Assembly: GCF_003012815.1 (NCBI RefSeq)
Contig: NZ_PXYJ01000004.1
Span: forward strand, 1 to 64,000
Direction: 5' to 3'
From: Allosphingosinicella vermicomposti
Lineage (GTDB): Bacteria > Pseudomonadota > Alphaproteobacteria > Sphingomonadales > Sphingomonadaceae
DNA: 64,000 nt
The notes under the pieces are model-generated. The model did no database searches and had not been told where the DNA came from. It worked only from the letters and a program-made list of their open reading frames with translations. The position numbers and the translations under genes are program-made. Shown piece after piece: positions 63,496-64,000 of the stretch. Within the stretch, counting starts at the first letter, position 1. Each line of letters opens with the position of its first letter.

Positions 63496-64000
63496 TCACG
63501 GTTGGAAGACATTCTCCAACGGTGCGAACGGCAACCAAATCTCGGCTCTATATCCCTCCGCGAGCGGCTCCGTCGCCAACCCCGCATCCGCGCCATAAGC
63601 CAGCGCCAGCCGCTTGCGGATATTGTCAAGGCCCACACCCCGGCTCGTCACATTCATGGTGGGAGGGTCATGCGCTGCATCCTCCCCAATCCGCCGATTG
63701 ATCACGCTGATCCGCAACTGTTCCCCGTCGCGGCCGCAATCGATCGTGATGCGCACCGGCGCGCGCGCGGGAATCACGCCATATTTGACCGCATTCTCCA
63801 CCAAAGGCTGAAGAATGAAATTTGGCACAGCCGCGTCTGTCAATGCGTCCGGCATTGTGATCTCCACATCTAGCCGGTCGCCACTTCGTACCTGCTCGAT
63901 ACGCAGATAGGCTTCAGCGGTCGCGAGCTCTTCTTCCAGCGATATCAGCGCGGTTGGGTCGGATGTTAGCGATTGGCGGAGGAAATCGGTCAGCCGCGAC
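63496..64000 (-). CDS. LytS-type sensor histidine kinase, partial
   Basis: The frame is open to the right edge without a start, so this is the C-terminal 167 residues of a longer protein. It reads SRLTDFLRQSL, LEEELATAEAYLRIEQVRSGDRL, then an HATPase domain with NFILQPLVENAVKYGV (N-box), SRGVGLDNIRKRLALAYG and RAEIWLPF. This is the His_kinase (PF06580) type of the LytS/YehU group, which pairs with LytTR response regulators. The phospho-His and sensor parts are beyond the window. Confidence 0.88.
   Translation of the reverse strand, partial: SRLTDFLRQSLTSDPTALISLEEELATAEAYLRIEQVRSGDRLDVEITMPDALTDAAVPNFILQPLVENAVKYGVIPARAPVRITIDCGRDGEQLRISVINRRIGEDAAHDPPTMNVTSRGVGLDNIRKRLALAYGADAGLATEPLAEGYRAEIWLPFAPLENVFQP

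Overview
The window looks like chromosomal DNA of a sphingomonad (Alphaproteobacteria, order Sphingomonadales). The evidence is high GC, two TonB-dependent receptors with an EDIVVTG-type N terminus, a TonB receptor/SapC/JmjC-cupin cluster, the alphaproteobacterial gene set lysC-ptsP, ubiG, clpS and murA, and many copies of palindromic repeats with the core CTTCGACAAGCTCAG. The species cannot be named from the sequence. No phage, complete insertion sequence or CRISPR array is visible.

Layout. 1-5.1 kb: a minus-strand ribonucleotide reductase region. nrdA (2958-4871) has a promoter whose -35 lies inside one of two NrdR-like boxes spaced 32 bp apart. nrdB (591-1637) is separated from nrdA by a small DUF2171 gene, a membrane protein and a DUF559 nuclease. 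A three-helix membrane protein runs off the left edge into an Ala/Thr/Pro repeat and a G homopolymer. 5.2-10.9 kb: small exported or unknown proteins, a soluble hybrid histidine kinase with two near-duplicate PAS domains, a DUF1206 membrane protein and class I fumarase. 11.0-18.5 kb: the propionate/methylmalonyl-CoA module pccB - (low-GC orphan gene) - mce - mcm - LprI-like - pccA, feeding succinyl-CoA to the TCA cycle, where the neighbouring fumarase acts.

18.5-27.9 kb: TetA-like efflux, RhlE-like helicase, a TonB receptor, hypoxanthine-DNA glycosylase, glpX, recJ and tRNA-Glu(TTC). 28.1-42.6 kb: a polysaccharide and storage region with a glycosyltransferase/UDP-galactopyranose mutase fusion, a GH1/RmlD fusion, cyanophycinase and cyanophycin synthetase, a GH16 glucanase, and the TonB receptor-SapC-JmjC group. 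42.6-50.6 kb: a serine hydrolase, an AlaC-type aminotransferase, a GIY-YIG nuclease bracketed by palindromes, PHA synthase, an AraC regulator, a second serine hydrolase, and a phasin behind a promoter with two TGC-rich palindromes. 50.6-64 kb: housekeeping genes clpS, an FNR-type regulator, murA, ubiG, lysC, nitronate monooxygenase, ptsP, a RodZ-like protein, cpoB, entericidin and tilS, then a partial LytS-type histidine kinase at the right edge.

Two themes stand out. First, the cell appears equipped to store both carbon (PHA) and nitrogen (cyanophycin). Second, at least two families of palindromic repeats have entered genes. One sits in frame inside methylmalonyl-CoA mutase, others supply C-terminal tails, stop codons, N termini and even a ribosome binding site, and two small nucleases each end inside such a repeat.
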